Source: Bacillus alkalisoli
Lineage (GTDB): Bacteria; Bacillota; Bacilli; Bacillales; Bacillaceae_I
Assembly (NCBI RefSeq): GCF_002797415.1
Contig: NZ_KZ454944.1
Location: 581,745 to 645,744, forward strand
Reading direction: 5' to 3'
DNA length: 64,000 nucleotides
Shown here: piece after piece, positions 63,835 through 64,000 of the stretch
How the letters are laid out: every line of letters begins with the position of its first letter
Position numbering within the stretch: the first letter of the stretch is position 1
The notes under the pieces: model-generated
Databases searched by the model: none
Told to the model about the DNA's origin: nothing
What the model saw: only the letters and a program-made list of their open reading frames with translations
Program-made: the position numbers and the translations under genes

Positions 63835-64000
63835 TTAATCAGTTTTTTCCTCTTCAAATTTTACATTTAGTGGCGGGGTGCTCACCACTTCAAATGTTGC
63901 AGAAGCTAGTTGAACCTTTCCTGAACTATTCTCTATTTCCTCCAAGATTTTCGTGAACAACTCGTCTTTCATGATTCTACGCTTTTTATATTCAACAACA
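63835..64000 (-). CDS. Hypothetical protein (5' part may lie beyond the window)
   Basis: On the minus strand the frame is open from the window edge (63999) to TAA 63837-63835, 54 codons. It includes ATG 63972, after which it reads KDELFTKILEEIENSSGKV and ends STPPLNVKFEEEKTD. No ribosome binding site is visible before that ATG, so the gene probably continues past the edge. The short domain weakly recalls phage tail-associated proteins of the DUF2577 kind, but this is not secure. Confidence 0.45.
   Translation of the reverse strand, partial: VVEYKKRRIMKDELFTKILEEIENSSGKVQLASATFEVVSTPPLNVKFEEEKTD

Overview
The window is chromosomal DNA from a motile, Gram-positive, low-G+C member of the Bacillaceae. 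Reasons: AGGAGG-type ribosome binding sites with many TTG/GTG starts, sigA/sigB/sigD-type promoters, lipobox lipoproteins, and a gene order matching the Bacillus subtilis degS-degU-degV-comF-flgM-flgK-flgL-fliW-csrA-hag-fliD-fliS-hpf-secA-prfB-yvjA-cccB-ftsEX block. The exact species cannot be read from the sequence.

Layout. 1-24.4 kb is a cell-wall glycopolymer and wall-protein region. It holds mnaA, a GNAT acetyltransferase, a PIG-L deacetylase, tagA, a UDP-ManNAc dehydrogenase, an O-antigen-polymerase-like protein, a MurJ-like flippase, a GT4 glycosyltransferase, tagO, an LCP ligase and yvyE. Interleaved are four large secreted proteins that all carry CWB2 cell-wall-binding repeats: a SpoIID-type protein (5' end outside the window), a lytic-transglycosylase-like protein, an S8 protease and an N-acetylmuramoyl-L-alanine amidase. 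25.0-31 kb holds degS/degU, degV and late competence genes (comFA, comFC; no comFB). 31-46.6 kb is the late flagellar block (yvyF, flgM, flgN, flgK, flgL, yviE, fliW, csrA, hag, flaG, fliD, fliS, fliT). It is interrupted between hag and flaG by a 1781-residue repeat-rich secreted protein behind a c-di-GMP-I (GEMM) riboswitch. 47-63 kb carries hpf, a chemoreceptor, secA, prfB (programmed +1 frameshift), yvjA, cccB, a small lipoprotein, a second S8 protease, ftsE, ftsX and an EnvC-like M23 peptidase.

Regulation read from the sequence: five sigD promoters with TAAA-N15-(G/A)(C/T)CGATA(T/A) structure (yvyF, flgM, hag, flaG and, on the minus strand, the chemoreceptor); a CsrA-type GGA hairpin in the hag leader; an overlapping sigB/sigH-type promoter before hpf; and the riboswitch. 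Together these suggest a motile/sessile switch: sigD, FlgM and CsrA-FliW set flagellin and cap production, while c-di-GMP sets the embedded surface protein.

Intergenic space is rich in repeats. There are nine complete copies and one truncated copy of a 128-254 bp palindromic element whose outer arms and an inner hairpin differ between copies yet stay complementary. There is a pair of about 150 bp MITE-like repeats, three arrays of about 21-bp degenerate tandem units, and a GGTGCCTGGCAC inverted repeat. I saw no rRNA, tRNA, CRISPR array or transposase gene.
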